The notes under the pieces: generated by a model
What the model saw: only the letters and a program-made list of their open reading frames with translations
Database searches by the model: none
Told to the model about the DNA's origin: nothing
Assembly (NCBI GenBank): GCA_949825025.1
Contig: OX463778.1
Coordinates: 22,010,051-22,074,050 of the forward strand
Direction of reading: 5' to 3'
From: Siphlonurus alternatus
Lineage: Eukaryota > Arthropoda > Insecta > Ephemeroptera > Siphlonuridae
Length of the DNA: 64,000 nt
In this document: one piece after another, positions 15,101 through 25,970 of the stretch
Layout of the letters: each line of letters opens with the position of its first letter
Numbering within the stretch: the stretch's first letter is position 1
Program-made: the position numbers and the translations under genes

Positions 15101-17006
15101 GGGGGTTTCTATTCATTTCTCAATAAAAGAAAATCATGTAACTTGGCCAAATAATTATAATAGTCATAAATTATTGTAACAAAATTTACAAGTATACTAT
15201 GAAACAATTGCCACTTGCAGTAATATGTTTTAAAAAATAAATGAACAAATTACATTATTGATTTAGTTTTTCGAGTTGCGTGTCCCAAGTCTACTTTTTT
15301 GTTGATGACGCAAAATGTGTACAGAGAAGTCTCACAGTACTCCACTCGGCCAGGTGACGAATGACGTCACAAAATGTCTGAAAGTATCATTAATTCCAAT
15401 ACAACCCCTCCCATGTTTTTTTCTGAGGCATTGAATGAATTATAGGAGGACTGGGGAATTATGGAAATGATCATGCTTTTCCATTTATCTTCGTTTGGTT
15501 GTATTTCAAATTTATCAAAGTTATCAATAAATAAATTTCCGAAGTAAATAAATTATAATATATGAATATGATATTTTCAAAAATCGTTTCTCAAAACACA
15601 GTTCTAATCAATTTGAGATGTATATAAATAAATATGCAGACTCTTGTACGAAAATGTAGATATAGGGATCATATATTATATCTAGGACGATATAATTTCC
15701 TCCCACTGACCTACAAGGTAACCCCACTAATTTAGCTGAATTTTGAAACAAGGAACAACAACCCTTTATCTGGAGATTCTATATTTTTGTTTTATGAATT
15801 TCATATTTATTACCTTTTTTAAAATTTACATGTGTGAAAAAAATAACTCGTAACTACTTCAAACTTTTCAAAGTTCTATCAGAGATCTAATGATAAGTTC
15901 TCTGGTTCTGTATGTCTCCTAAATGCCAAGTTTTGTAATTGAAACAGTACTAAGGTTGTTAAAAAAAAATAAAATTATAGCTCTGTTCATAAATATACAA
16001 TTAGAAGGAATCGATTTTTATTGATGAACTTTATGTTCCATGATGTACATAAGGTTCATCAATGAAAATCGCTTCTTTCTGATTGTGTATTTACGAACAG
16101 AGAGGTATTATCTTGATAATTTCTTTCTCGTGTCCAGTACAACGCAGTTCAAATAGCAGACTGCAAATTGTAGAAGACATGCAACCCAATAAAACTCTAA
16201 AAATATACACTGGGAGGAAGAAGTAAAGAAATTGAATATTTAAATGCTTAAGACATAAGATATATAAGACGTATAATATATAATACCCTTGATAATACCC
16301 ATAATCTATTTCTATATATTTTTAGGTTAAATGTTACTTTTTTTTATATCCAACAGCAGAAGTAACTCATATACAGCCCTGACGCTCATATAGACGTCAA
16401 ATCTATGAATTTCAAATTAAAAAAATATTAAGCAAGCAGAAATTAAAAATAACATTTAAGATAAAAAAATTGTAGGAATTACGTATTTTTTTCATTACAA
16501 CAAAGCAAAAAAAAAATATACTATACACATTATTACACGTAATTATCCGCAGTTTAAATAGTATAATTATTATTATTATTATGTAGTATATTTATGATGC
16601 AATTATTGCTCTCCTTGTAAAAATTATATAAAAATGTATTTACACTGTCAATAATGTTTTTTTTTTTTTTAAACACACATTTTTTAAAAAATAGATGATT
16701 TATTTTGATCATGATGATCATTAATATTATATTTATATTATATGATTTAATAAAATTAAATAATAACAAAATTCTTTAGCTAAGAGATCAAGTTAATTTC
16801 TTTGCTGTAAATCAAACAGACATCTCCCTGACCTATTGTTATCGTTACATCAAAAGGGTGCACACACTTGGCGCCATGCATGTCACGCGAGTGGCGCCGC
16901 TTACCTGTGCGAACGCGGCCCCGACTCGGTCGCTGCTGCTGGTGCACTGACCGGCCAATGCGTAAAATCGAACTGCCCGCCGCTGCGGCCGTACGGACCC
17001 CATCAT
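137..17006 (-). CDS. WDR17: WD repeat-containing protein 17 (WDR17), 3'-truncated by window edge
   Basis: Exons in transcript order (plus coordinates): 16905-17006 (candidate first exon), 14133-14249, 13562-13779, 6650-6846, 5558-5791, 4680-4930, 3520-4045, 3029-3307, 2572-2721, 1832-1959, 1310-1438, 782-975, 392-492, 137-357. All junctions keep phase, giving about 949 codons. The remainder (human WDR17 is about 1,320 aa) lies off the left edge. WD40 blades are visible through motifs such as GVLRVW, GTIKFW, GSVRVW, FAVRVW and STVRLW. The post-propeller helical part includes RRYCELMARLGEWDKALSVA, close to the vertebrate protein. WDR17 is a double WD40 protein with a C-terminal helical solenoid and a poorly defined function. 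Exon 782-975 uses a weak donor (GTCCAT), but reading frame and homology support it. The acceptor at 5791 has an alternative 6 nt upstream that would add two residues. The 6.7 kb intron 6847-13561 contains a whole gene on the opposite strand. Confidence 0.92.
6949..7078. repeat. Short hairpin (MITE-like) in WDR17 intron
   Basis: The ends ACACTCGTCGCCTT and AAGGCGACGAGTGT are perfect inverted repeats. Inside them, further paired segments (CCTTGTTAAT and ATTAACAAG; CATGCTC and GAGCATG) continue the palindrome toward a small loop. No coding content. Confidence 0.6.
7711..7985. repeat. Degenerate palindromic repeat in WDR17 intron
   Basis: Imperfect inverted halves share words such as CACGATGCTCCAAACTAGTT and its near complement around 7920-7942. 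Phrases of the type AAGCCGAA and TTCGGCTT/TTCGGGTT recur in both halves. Looks like an old non-autonomous palindromic element lying 5' of the carbonic anhydrase gene. Confidence 0.45.
8372..12952 (+). CDS. Secreted alpha-carbonic anhydrase, nested in a WDR17 intron
   Basis: Seven exons: 8372-8438, 8903-8974, 9038-9199, 9733-9871, 9960-10065, 11004-11231, 12803-12952. They join in phase into 307 codons plus TGA. The first exon begins with a signal-peptide-like stretch (PLAPLLSLLVTLQ after a short basic start), so the product is probably secreted. Family landmarks in order: GPATWSRRFPACGGPQQSPV, the zinc-site HFHWG, SEHSV with the Glu that orients Thr199 in CA II, EAHLVHVN with the third zinc histidine, and GSLSTPPC before SSVTW. 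All three zinc histidines are present, so an active enzyme (CO2 hydration) is expected. Two differences from CA II: Ser replaces Thr199, and Thr aligns where the proton-shuttle His64 would be. Cysteines in FPAC and TPPC could form the disulfide common in secreted forms. Introns 5 and 6 each carry one palindromic MITE. The start is the ATG of the signal peptide; any upstream noncoding exon is not identified. Confidence 0.88.
10482..10820. mobile_element. Palindromic MITE, family A copy 1 (carbonic anhydrase intron 5)
   Basis: Begins TAATGGACAACATACAT and ends with its complement. Left arm ATTGCAGAAATGAATAGAGG mirrors the right arm over more than 100 bp around a short asymmetric centre. There is no ORF, so it is a non-autonomous foldback element. 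Confidence 0.8.
11642..11974. mobile_element. Palindromic MITE, family A copy 2 (carbonic anhydrase intron 6)
   Basis: Nearly the same sequence as the copy at 10482-10820, including the TGGACAACATACATGAAAAA end, the CCCGGAACTATTTTTAAATA arm and the centre GACGCCTATTGACGCCTCCA. The two copies lie about 1.2 kb apart in the same orientation on either side of exon 6. Confidence 0.8.
12982..12987 (+). terminator. Polyadenylation signal of the carbonic anhydrase gene
   Basis: AATAAA lies 30 nt after the TGA at 12950-12952, in AT-rich sequence. This is the expected place for a short 3'UTR ending inside the WDR17 intron. Confidence 0.6.
14812..15150. mobile_element. Palindromic MITE, family A copy 3 (diverged)
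   Basis: Recognisable but decayed: it opens with ACAATGGACAAGCTATATTA, keeps AACCAAATTATGCTTCTATG and GCCCGGAAACTATTTAAAAA, and closes with CTATTCATTTCTCAATAAAA. More substitutions than copies 1 and 2 suggest an older insertion. Lies in the first WDR17 intron. Confidence 0.6.
15981..16103. repeat. 123-bp near-perfect palindrome
   Basis: Reads CTCTGTTCATAAATATACAA at the left and its near complement ending TTTACGAACAGAG at the right, with GATGAAC/GTTCATC around a short centre. A further GAATTTACGAACAGA word occurs near 56706, suggesting a dispersed family. Noncoding. Confidence 0.6.
16905..17006 (-). CDS. WDR17: Candidate first coding exon of WDR17, in a GC-rich promoter-like island
   Basis: A GC-rich island (about 16850-17080) stands out in AT-rich surroundings. 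On the minus strand it holds two adjacent ATGs (17006-17001), 34 open codons and a consensus donor (CACAG|GTAAGC) at 16905. Phase is 0, matching the acceptor before the next exon (GTAG at 14250, exon from 14249), so the two join in frame. The encoded VRFYALAGQ is weakly like the start of vertebrate WDR17, which carries about 20 residues before the conserved QPW. If this exon is wrong, translation could begin at the ATG at 14246. Confidence 0.5.
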
Positions 17007-17662
17007 GCAGTCACGCGACCCACGGCGCCTGATTGAGACAGCGCCGGCGCCAAAAGCCACCTCGCGTGTTAAGATATTATAACTTAAGCAATCAATCGCC
17101 TCATATCGGATCATCACGTCTTGTCAGCTGAATTGCTTAGTTTGTAGCTTTCGTCAATATTAATATAGCAAATTCTATAAATGGTATCAAATTATCCGAA
17201 TCTGCCGCATAAAATTTCATTTAAATATAAATTGCGTTCAATATTTTCTGGGTTACAATCTTTGTTCTACAATATTTGAAATATTCTGAGCGGATTAAAG
17301 AAGAATACTGTATATTAATGTCAAAACAGTAATAAAAAAAAAAAATCATGCATTATGATCACTATATTAGTTACTGTACATGCAGTATGTTGTAAATATA
17401 TGATTGGTGAGAGTGTAGATGGTGTTGATCAAAGTAATATGTATAATCTATTATTGACCACGCATTAAAATTTAGCCGGAGGTGTATAATAGACACTAAA
17501 TTTTCATCACAAACTGTCTCCATGCATCAGCGGCTTCAGCTTTTAACCATAAATTAATGATAATACAGTATAACACATGGAGACTTCAACGCTTTAGTTC
17601 TCGCTACAGTGTACGTAATTATATGATTCGTATATTGAACGTATAATAACTCGAGATATAAT

Positions 17663-17751
<89 letters not shown>

Positions 17752-18461
17752 TATAAAATATACCAAAAAAGCTATAAATAACATTATAAAAAAAATTAAT
17801 AAATTTTTACTATTATATACTTACTTACGAAAATAAATAGAATTTGAATACAAACTAGCAACATTTATTTAATTTCCTACACATCAGTTTTTAATATTAA
17901 TATTAAGAATTTCTTATATTTTAAATCATCATAATTATTGTTTAATTGATATTGAGATTTACTGTTAAAATAATATAGGACCATATTTTCTGAAATGATT
18001 TTTATTTTCCTTAGAAATTAGATATGTTTAGGTACACAATTCCTTCAAAAGTAAAAATAATTTTTAAGTTCACAAGTATTATTATCATCATAAAAACTGT
18101 ACGGTAAAATAAATATACCTTTCGTGTATTTTGTACGTCGCATCGCACGTGCTGTAAAACCTAAACATATTAGGCTATTTAAATGCTCAACATAAAATAA
18201 GATAATATATGTGTAAATAATACAATAAATAAAATATATAAATAATAATAATTATATATGGTATAAGATAATATGAGTCACCAATAAAAAAATACAAATT
18301 TGAAATTTTAAACGTTTGATTTATTATTACGATGAATTAAAAAATAAAACACAACTTAAACAAAGAAACAAAGCAATTCTAACTGTATATTAACACGTTT
18401 AATTCCATCAATGATAATTAATTTTTTTAATTTAAAGAAAAATAATTATGATTAAATAAAA
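17007..18461. other. Intergenic stretch with (TA)n tract
   Basis: Between the candidate WDR17 first exon and the stop codon of the 955-codon ORF. Holds a (TA)n run at about 17664-17745 and otherwise AT-rich DNA. A minus-strand AATAAA at 18320-18325 lies about 140 nt past the stop of the 955-codon ORF and may be its polyadenylation signal. Confidence 0.55.
17664..17745. repeat. (TA)n microsatellite
   Basis: Almost uninterrupted alternating AT over about 80 bp. Confidence 0.9.
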
Positions 18462-21329
18462 TTAAGAGTTTGATGGTATTGATTGATTGGTCGATTGAAC
18501 ATTCTTTTCTAACATGGTTTCAACAATTCTGCGGACGCGTCTCAAGTTCTTCAAGAGCCGCTCGGAAGGCTCCTGTTCTAAATCTTCACTTTCTGCTCCA
18601 TCCGAACGGTTCACGTCCGGGACATCAGTCTTCGATGAAACCTCCGGACAATTCAGGACGTTGTTCTCCAACATGTCCGGGACATCAATCTTCGAGGCGT
18701 CCTCCGGACAATTCAGGACGTTGTTCTCCAACACGTCCGGGACATCAGTCTTCGAGGCGTCCTCCGTAGAATTCAGGACGTTGTTTTTCAACACGTCCGG
18801 GACATTAGTCTTCGAGGCGTTCTCCGGACAATTCAGGACGTTGTTCTCCAATACGTCCGGGACATCAGTCTTCGAGGCGTCCTCCGGACAATTCAGGACG
18901 TTGTTCTCCAACACGTCCGGGACATCGGTCTTTAAAGCGTCCTCCGTAGAATTCAGGACGTTGTTCTCCAACACGTCCGAGACGCACGAAGCGTCGTCCG
19001 TGCGCACTCCTCCTTCCTCGCGAGTTTCCACATCAGTCCCAGATTTCAGCTCGTCATCTGTCTCAGTTTTGACATCTTCTATTGTCTCATGTTCATCTGT
19101 TAGTTCAGTAATTATAACTCCCTCATAAAAATGAGCATCAAAATTCATTTTACTATTACTTTGATACTTAATATCACAAATAGTTTCTGATGAGTAAAAT
19201 AATTTTAAATTATTACTGCTTGTACAAGTATTTTCTGAACTTTCCTCCTCTATTATCGCCAGTGATTCATTGTTTTCAGCAGCACTTGCTTTAGAGGAAT
19301 TGACAGACCGTTGCTCGGACATTGGATTAATAATCGTTTCAGTGCATGGTTGGCAAAAACTTTCCAGGGAATTAAATGAGTTTGAATCATTTTTGTTTTT
19401 AGAAGTAATTTCTATACATTTGTAGTTTTCAGTATCACCTTCTTGAGAGGAATTTTCTGGCCGTGGCTCTGACGTTGGCGGATTATTAATCAATTCAGTG
19501 CATTGTTGACAAAACCTTTTCCGTGAGTAAACTGAGTTTGAGTCATTACTGTTTGTAGAAGTATTTTCTGACCGTCGCTTGGATATTGAATTAACATCAA
19601 TCATTTCAGTGTATGGTTGAATGTTTACTTCAAGTTCATTTGTGTCAATATTTCGGCAGCAAGATGAGCAGATGGAACCGTCACTCGCCGTGATGGACCC
19701 CCTCGTACCTTGTAAAGGGCCGCCTTCAAGTTTTGTAGAGCCCACCTCACTGACGCAGGGTTCGTCGCCATCGTCACTTGCCGTTATCGAGTCAAAAACT
19801 TTTGTCTCTATTTCATTAAATTTTGTGTCTTGTAAATTGTCATTATTAGTAATTGAAGTTTTTTTTATATTTTCAACTGTATTACGTTTAATAATTTGTA
19901 GTTCTTCATATGTATGAACATCCAAAAGCATTTTATCACTTTGAAATTTAATATCATAAGCAACTCCTGATGAATAAATTGATTTCTTATCATTTACTAA
20001 ATCTTTATCTTCTTCGATCCCCATAATTTCTCTTTTGTTATTTTCATCAGCTCTTTCTTGAGGGTGATCAAGTTTGAGTAACGATGAATTACTAACAGTT
20101 TCAGTGCATGATTTAGAAGAACTTTTTTCTGAATAAAACGATTTTGAATCATTACTGTTTATAGAAACATTTTCTAGACATTTGCAGTTTTCAATATCAC
20201 TTAATACTTGAGAGGAATTGACTGACCGCTGCTCGGACGTTGGATTACTAATCGTTCCATTGCATTGCTGACAAAACCTTAATTCCCGGGAATAAAATGA
20301 GTTTGAGTCACTACTCTTTGTAGAAGTATTTTCCACACATTTGCAGTTTTCAGTGTCATCTTCTTGAGAGGAATTTTCTAATTGTTGATCCGACATTTGA
20401 TCATTAATCATTTCAGTGCATGGTTGACAAAATCTTTCCCCTGAATAAACTGAGTTTGAATCATTACTGTTTGTAGAAGTGTAATCTACACATTTGCAGA
20501 TTTCAGTGTCACTTGCTTGAGAGGTATTGACTGACCGTCGCTCGGACATTTGATCACTAATCGTTTCAGTGCGTGGTTGAACGTTATCTTCAGGGTTATA
20601 TAAGGCGAGTTTTCGACGACAAGACGAACACCTTGACTCGTCACTTGCCGTAGCGGATTTCCTTACGCCCTGCGTGGAACTGCGCAAGGACCAGGCACTA
20701 TTTTCCGACCTTGCAGAACTCTTCTCACTGTAGCAGGGTTCACTAAAGTCACTCTCGGTAAATGTGTCAAAAACATTGGTATTCTCTTTATCATCACGTT
20801 TCTTGTTAGTATCTAAATCTTCTGGAAATTCATCACGTTCATCACTTGAGTTTGAAGTTTTAACACTATTTTTTATATAATTTTTAATTTCTGAATAATT
20901 CACTTGATTATTTTGAGAACGTTTAACGTTATTATTAATATGATCTAAAGAAATACTATTAAAATTTGCGAGAAATAATTCACTTTTTTCATTTTTTGAT
21001 GAAATTTCATAAAATTCACAGGAGTTTGATTCAATATTATTCATTTTACCACTGTCTAAATTAAAGCATGGTGCGCTGCGTGACGACAGCTCGCTTGAAG
21101 GTATGGTGTTCAGTTGGTGTTCACAGCAGTGCATTACGTCACTGTACGCCTTGCGAGAGATGCTACACGAGTTCTCGAGGTTGCAGTAAAAACTATCATC
21201 GATCGAGTCGAGCTTGAACACTCCGGACTCTTGGACATCTTCCAGCAATTTTTTAAGGGCTAAAGTCGCTAAGCAAGTCTGCGACACACAAGAAGAGTTG
21301 TCATCGTCGTCGGATGAGAAGCAGTCCAT
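18462..21329 (-). CDS. Unrecognised 955-aa repeat-built Ser/Asn/Cys-rich protein, single exon
   Basis: An open frame of 955 codons in AT-rich DNA, with no intron needed, starting at ATG 21329 just after a Lys-rich AT stretch. I do not recognise the family. It is acidic and polar, rich in Ser, Asn, Glu and Asp, with no obvious signal peptide or membrane segment. Repeats occur at three levels. Residues about 249-400 and 569-690 hold units of about 50 aa with CKC, FCQPC/FCQQC and NDSNSFYS motifs. A larger block is duplicated (about 186-300 against 511-605, both with TASD-S-CSSC; about 448-480 against 708-740, both with CDIK/YDIK-QS). Residues 786-905 are six tandem 20-mers of the type VLENNVLNCPEDASKTDVPD. 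The last 40 residues (ERLLKNLRRVRRIVETMLEK) look like a basic amphipathic helix. The paired cysteines (CSSC, CQPC, CKC) could bind metal, but this is unproven. A diverged, lineage-specific gene is my best reading. Confidence 0.7.
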   Translation of the reverse strand: MDCFSSDDDDNSSCVSQTCLATLALKKLLEDVQESGVFKLDSIDDSFYCNLENSCSISRKAYSDVMHCCEHQLNTIPSSELSSRSAPCFNLDSGKMNNIESNSCEFYEISSKNEKSELFLANFNSISLDHINNNVKRSQNNQVNYSEIKNYIKNSVKTSNSSDERDEFPEDLDTNKKRDDKENTNVFDTFTESDFSEPCYSEKSSARSENSAWSLRSSTQGVRKSATASDESRCSSCRRKLALYNPEDNVQPRTETISDQMSERRSVNTSQASDTEICKCVDYTSTNSNDSNSVYSGERFCQPCTEMINDQMSDQQLENSSQEDDTENCKCVENTSTKSSDSNSFYSRELRFCQQCNGTISNPTSEQRSVNSSQVLSDIENCKCLENVSINSNDSKSFYSEKSSSKSCTETVSNSSLLKLDHPQERADENNKREIMGIEEDKDLVNDKKSIYSSGVAYDIKFQSDKMLLDVHTYEELQIIKRNTVENIKKTSITNNDNLQDTKFNEIETKVFDSITASDDGDEPCVSEVGSTKLEGGPLQGTRGSITASDGSICSSCCRNIDTNELEVNIQPYTEMIDVNSISKRRSENTSTNSNDSNSVYSRKRFCQQCTELINNPPTSEPRPENSSQEGDTENYKCIEITSKNKNDSNSFNSLESFCQPCTETIINPMSEQRSVNSSKASAAENNESLAIIEEESSENTCTSSNNLKLFYSSETICDIKYQSNSKMNFDAHFYEGVIITELTDEHETIEDVKTETDDELKSGTDVETREEGGVRTDDASCVSDVLENNVLNSTEDALKTDVPDVLENNVLNCPEDASKTDVPDVLENNVLNCPENASKTNVPDVLKNNVLNSTEDASKTDVPDVLENNVLNCPEDASKIDVPDMLENNVLNCPEVSSKTDVPDVNRSDGAESEDLEQEPSERLLKNLRRVRRIVETMLEKNVQSTNQSIPSNS
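18615..18974 (-). repeat. Coding minisatellite: six tandem 60-bp units
   Basis: Six in-register 60-bp copies sharing TTCAGGACGTTGTTCTCCAA and TCCGGGACATCAGTCTTCGA (plus-strand reading) lie inside the 955-codon ORF and encode six 20-residue units. Copies differ by a few substitutions, two types alternating (LNSTED and LNCPED). This suggests block duplication rather than single-unit slippage. Confidence 0.9.
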
Positions 21330-21573
21330 TTCGTCTTGATTTTTGCTTTTTCTTTCTTAGCAAATTTGCTCTTCATTCACTTAACTTTGAAATTCTTTTC
21401 TATAATTTACTCACTGATAAAATCTATGAATTATTTATATATTTTTAAACAATATTTGTTTACAAAAATTAATTACATTTTGTTATTGTTGCGACAAATT
21501 TTCTGTTGAAGCGCTTTTTTACGTTTTTACGTGCGCCTCTGCTAATTTCACCATCACACACAGTGCTATATGA

Positions 21574-21725
<152 letters not shown>

Positions 21726-22143
21726 TTGGCTATTTGAAAGGAATATTAAAACATTTAAAACTATATATACACGCATATTTAAATTAATTATTAAATTTAA
21801 TTAAATTAAAATTAGTTAATCTATATAATTATTGTAATTAATGAATATATTTAATAATATATATGCATGAAATATATAAAATTATTTAATTTATATAGTT
21901 TTAATATTCCATTCCAATAAAAATAATAAAATAATGTAATTATATGTATAACGATCATGAACCCAATTAATATATTTGTTTTAATTTTGTGTGTGGTTCC
22001 CCAGGCTTTGGATATCGCTTTGGTCCATTGAGAAAAAGTAGAGGTGTCCGTCCTGACTGAGGTTTTCCACGGTTCCCTCAGTCTCACCTCACACGTACCT
22101 CAGCAAATGCTGGGACGCGTAAGCATGCAGGCCGTGGCCACTA

Positions 22144-22210
22144 TCCGTTCCCTACCTTATCCATACCCAGTACCCCGCCGCGAGCTGTAAGCTCTTAATT
22201 AGGGGTGTAT
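22144..22210 (+). repeat. Dispersed repeat, copy 1
   Basis: CCGTTCCCTACCTTATCC through CCCAGTACCCCGCCGCGAGC and a GGGGTGTATC end. The reverse complement occurs at 51338-51400 with few differences. Probably the tail of a transposable element of unknown class. Confidence 0.65.
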
Positions 22211-25200
22211 CCCAAGGATTTTGTACATACAAGATCCTTGGTGTATCCTTGTAAAAAAAAAAAAAAAATTCAAATAGCTAAGAAATTTGAGCGGCTTCTA
22301 TCGGTTTACATTTAAGTCAATAGATGGCATAGCACTCCACGCGGGAATCACAAATGAGTCAGCTGTCATCTGAAAGCTGAAAGAGGGGAAAGGAGGAGAA
22401 AAAGGAATGCTTGCAGCATGTCTGCATGAAAAAAACCATTCTTGCTTATTGTTATTTCATTTACAAACGTGATTCCAGTGGAAGTGAGTTCTGAGTTGTG
22501 CTGATGTAAGACTTTTGTCCTAACATATTTGCAGACAGCGTGACTTGGCATACGTTTGATACCAGCCTGCTGAATATAACCGGTAGAATACATCCAGCAT
22601 CTGTGGAGTCCAATATCTAAGAGCACGCGGAGACCGGAGACTGGCAGAGTAGCAACTGAAAGGAAAAAGGTAAACATATATTGAACTTTAAATTCAGTAA
22701 ATTATTTTATATCCCAAAAGCAAGGCAGTCTGTAGAATGCCTTGCCAAAAGTAAAAATTAATAACAAAAGATTCACACCTTTTTAAAAATGTATTAATAT
22801 AAAGAGGTATGCATACTTATTATTATAATATGTATTTGTTTTACTGTATATATAATAATATAAATAATTATGATACTCTGTACATGCGAAGTATGTATGC
22901 ATATAATGATCCTTTGTAACATATATTAAGACTTTCCCGGTAACATAATTAGTATGATCGATATACATACATAATTATGCATACACAGTACCAATATATT
23001 ATCATGCTTGCTGCATATACACTGACAATGAGTATAATATGCATACTGTACAGTACTAAAACTTCTCTACAGTAATATGTATGGTTCGATCAGTTCATGA
23101 TTCAGATTCCACATTGTATGATGCAAGATCTGATGAATTTAAAATCCTATAGGGAATATATAGATTCCATTTCCGATCAAATAATGGTCAGAATGTTAAA
23201 AAAATACAGTATTCCACACTTACATTAATTATGTATCCATATATTGCACAACGCAGGCATGGATGAAATGTATTATGTATGCATACAGTAGAGAGAGAGA
23301 GAGGTCCGAACCCCCGGCTAGCTTATGCCCGGTTGGTTCTCAATCATGCACCCCCTCCAAACTTCCGCTTATGGTACAGAGGGACTCTACCAGCGAACCC
23401 CTGGACCCACACGAACCCATAAGTGGATGATCGGTTTATTTCCAGCAGTATTACATATCAGTGTTAATCACATACAGTGTTATTGCATAACGAAAATATT
23501 ATAGGAAAAAACGGCATTGAATACAATACATTATGCACCCCAAAAAACTTCATGTCCAGAGTGACGTAACTTTTTTTTTTTCATATACATTAATGACTAA
23601 TTTAATGTTAACTCTTTATTTTCCATTGTACTGTACATACAAAATTGTACTGTATTAATATCAAATAAAAAAATCAGTTTAAATCAGTACATGCACTGCA
23701 TTTTTTTTTTTTTTTTTTTTTTTGCGATCCAAGAATACTATGTACGTAGTCTTTGGAGAGATATTTAATGTCTTCTTCTTCATCAAAAGTTATTCATATA
23801 ATATATGGGTATTTCAAACATTGGTGGACACATTTTCTTGTACGCTAGCTGATTACGCGTAAAATGAAAATGACACACAATATGTCATTATTAATATTTA
23901 CTTTATCAGTGCATATCATCATACACTAATAAGAAAATAAATACTTCATCATGTCATTACTAGATGGTCCTGTATAATATATAAAATGCAGTAATTCTCG
24001 TTTGTACTGAGGTAAATACATACCTGTCATATGTTGCAATAACAAGCCTGACAAGGCCATGCAGTACCTGCCAAAGTAAGGACTTGCAAAATTGGGGGCC
24101 CTGTAAGGCTTTACCGAAAAAATGTAAAAGTGTAGAAGTTCATCAAAGATATAATTATTATTATTAATACAGTGTACATGCAATAATATTTTATACTGTA
24201 AAGTATATAGCTCCTGACAATGCTATATATTAATTTAGTATTAATAAATATTATTATTTTCTAATTTACACTTACTAGCTGTTCACAAATTTGTTTTTAA
24301 TATTAATGCAACAAATTTTTTATATTTGTTGAAATGTATCATTCTGTTTTGACAATGATAACATTTTTTATAACTTATTTTTTCGTGAAAAAAATATACC
24401 GGTCGGTCATTATTTTAACAGTATTGTGTAACAGCAGCAAAAATTTACTTATAGCAAATTTATTAGATTTTTATTTACTTGTTTTATTTATTTTTTAGAC
24501 TTGCGTATTTGTTAAAGTGTAAAGTACTGTATAGACAGATTAGAGTGATTAGACACAGACCATTATAAATTAATAAACATACATAGATCTATGTTCTCAT
24601 AACATTTGAGCCCCATCAGCACCATGATACCGTAATTATATAATTGCAGCACCAAGCTTATTTAGTTTCCTAATTTAAAATAAATAAACACCGGAAATTC
24701 ATTAAATTCTGACGCACGTGCTATAAATAAAAAAATATATTTATTTATTTATTTTTTATCCTTGTCATAATTTCAACCACAAATGGACAAATTAATTAAC
24801 CTGGAATTATATATAGATATTAGTTAGTCCAGTGACATAAATGCTGGTTCCGTGACTGCACAAATGCAATGTAAAATACACATTATAGGGTTATTGGTGT
24901 TCAGGGAACCTACGCAGGCTGAGCCGCGACGGCTGCCTGTTGTTTTTTTATATTTTAGCCAGGAGCCATGAGGTGAAGAACTGCTGGCCTACTTTGCTGC
25001 CAGCCTCACCTCTACTACTACTGCTGCTGCTACCTGAGGCCTAGGAAACAACAAACCTGCCGCCACGGTACTACCTGGCCTGCTCACCTCAATATCAGAG
25101 CGACCCGCCGCCACGCTGCCCCCGGCCTAAAGTTCCTATTGACTTGCGCCACACAAAAAAGCTAAAATCAAAAAGTTGTGAAGTTGTCATCTTGTAAAAC

Positions 25201-25923
25201 ATACACTCTGGCCGTTTTTATTGAGACGTATGCCTTTTGTATTTGTATGTATTATCTCGGATTTTGAAGTATAGAGAGTTTTACTACCATCACTTTTTTT
25301 GCTGTATGTTTTAATTAACCATTTTAAATTTATGCAAACAGCTGCCGAGAAAATGCTAATTCTGAAGTCAACAGAAAGAACCTTTTATTCTTAGAATATA
25401 TATACTTGTGAAGAAACTAGTAACAGAAAGGAAGCTTGAGATGATAAATAAACAGTTAAAGTGTTTGGATTTGATATAATATTAAAGTTTATTAAGATTG
25501 GTTTATAATTTTGTGTTCCACGATGTTTTTTTACCTGACCTGGAAATTTTTATAAAAAATAATATTTTTTAAGGTTACTAATAGCAATCTTGAAATTTAT
25601 TTTCGAGCTATATAGATAAGGTTAGAGGCTACTGCTCTCGTATATAAAAATAATTTACGTTTTGAAAACAATCGCCGTTAATTGACGTAATTTTGTCACA
25701 AGGTGAATATTCTCCTATCTGTCTAGTGACTCAAGTCTGATAAAAAAATATTTGCCATGAAACTGAAGGAAAAAATTATTTCTTAACTTTTACAAATTGT
25801 ATATAACTAACTTGGTGGTACCAAGCATGAGTCTCGCTATATCCGCATAATATTTACATATACGTGACACGTGAGTGACATAATATGCATCGTAGTTTTT
25901 TTTTTTTTAAGAAAGATGTATAT

Positions 25924-25970
25924 TATCAAGGAACTGAGATAATTATATTATATTATCTCAGTTCCTTGAT
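25924..25970. repeat. Perfect 19-bp-arm hairpin
   Basis: ATCAAGGAACTGAGATAAT pairs exactly with ATTATCTCAGTTCCTTGAT across a 9-nt AT loop. Confidence 0.8.

Larger units (their letters stand above)
14250..16850. other. First WDR17 intron (if the upstream exon is right): no gene seen
   Basis: AT-rich sequence with the decayed family A MITE and the 123-bp palindrome but no convincing exon. Short ORFs here show no recognisable motif. Confidence 0.5.

Noticed and set aside
18615..18974. Regular 60-bp repeats resembling a CRISPR array
   Set aside because: The whole unit is repeated with no unique spacers, it is in frame in an ORF, and the genome is eukaryotic.
18514..19128. 204-codon plus-strand frame opposite the 955-codon ORF
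   Set aside because: It only mirrors the 60-bp tandem repeats in antisense. The minus frame is far longer and continues through non-repetitive sequence.
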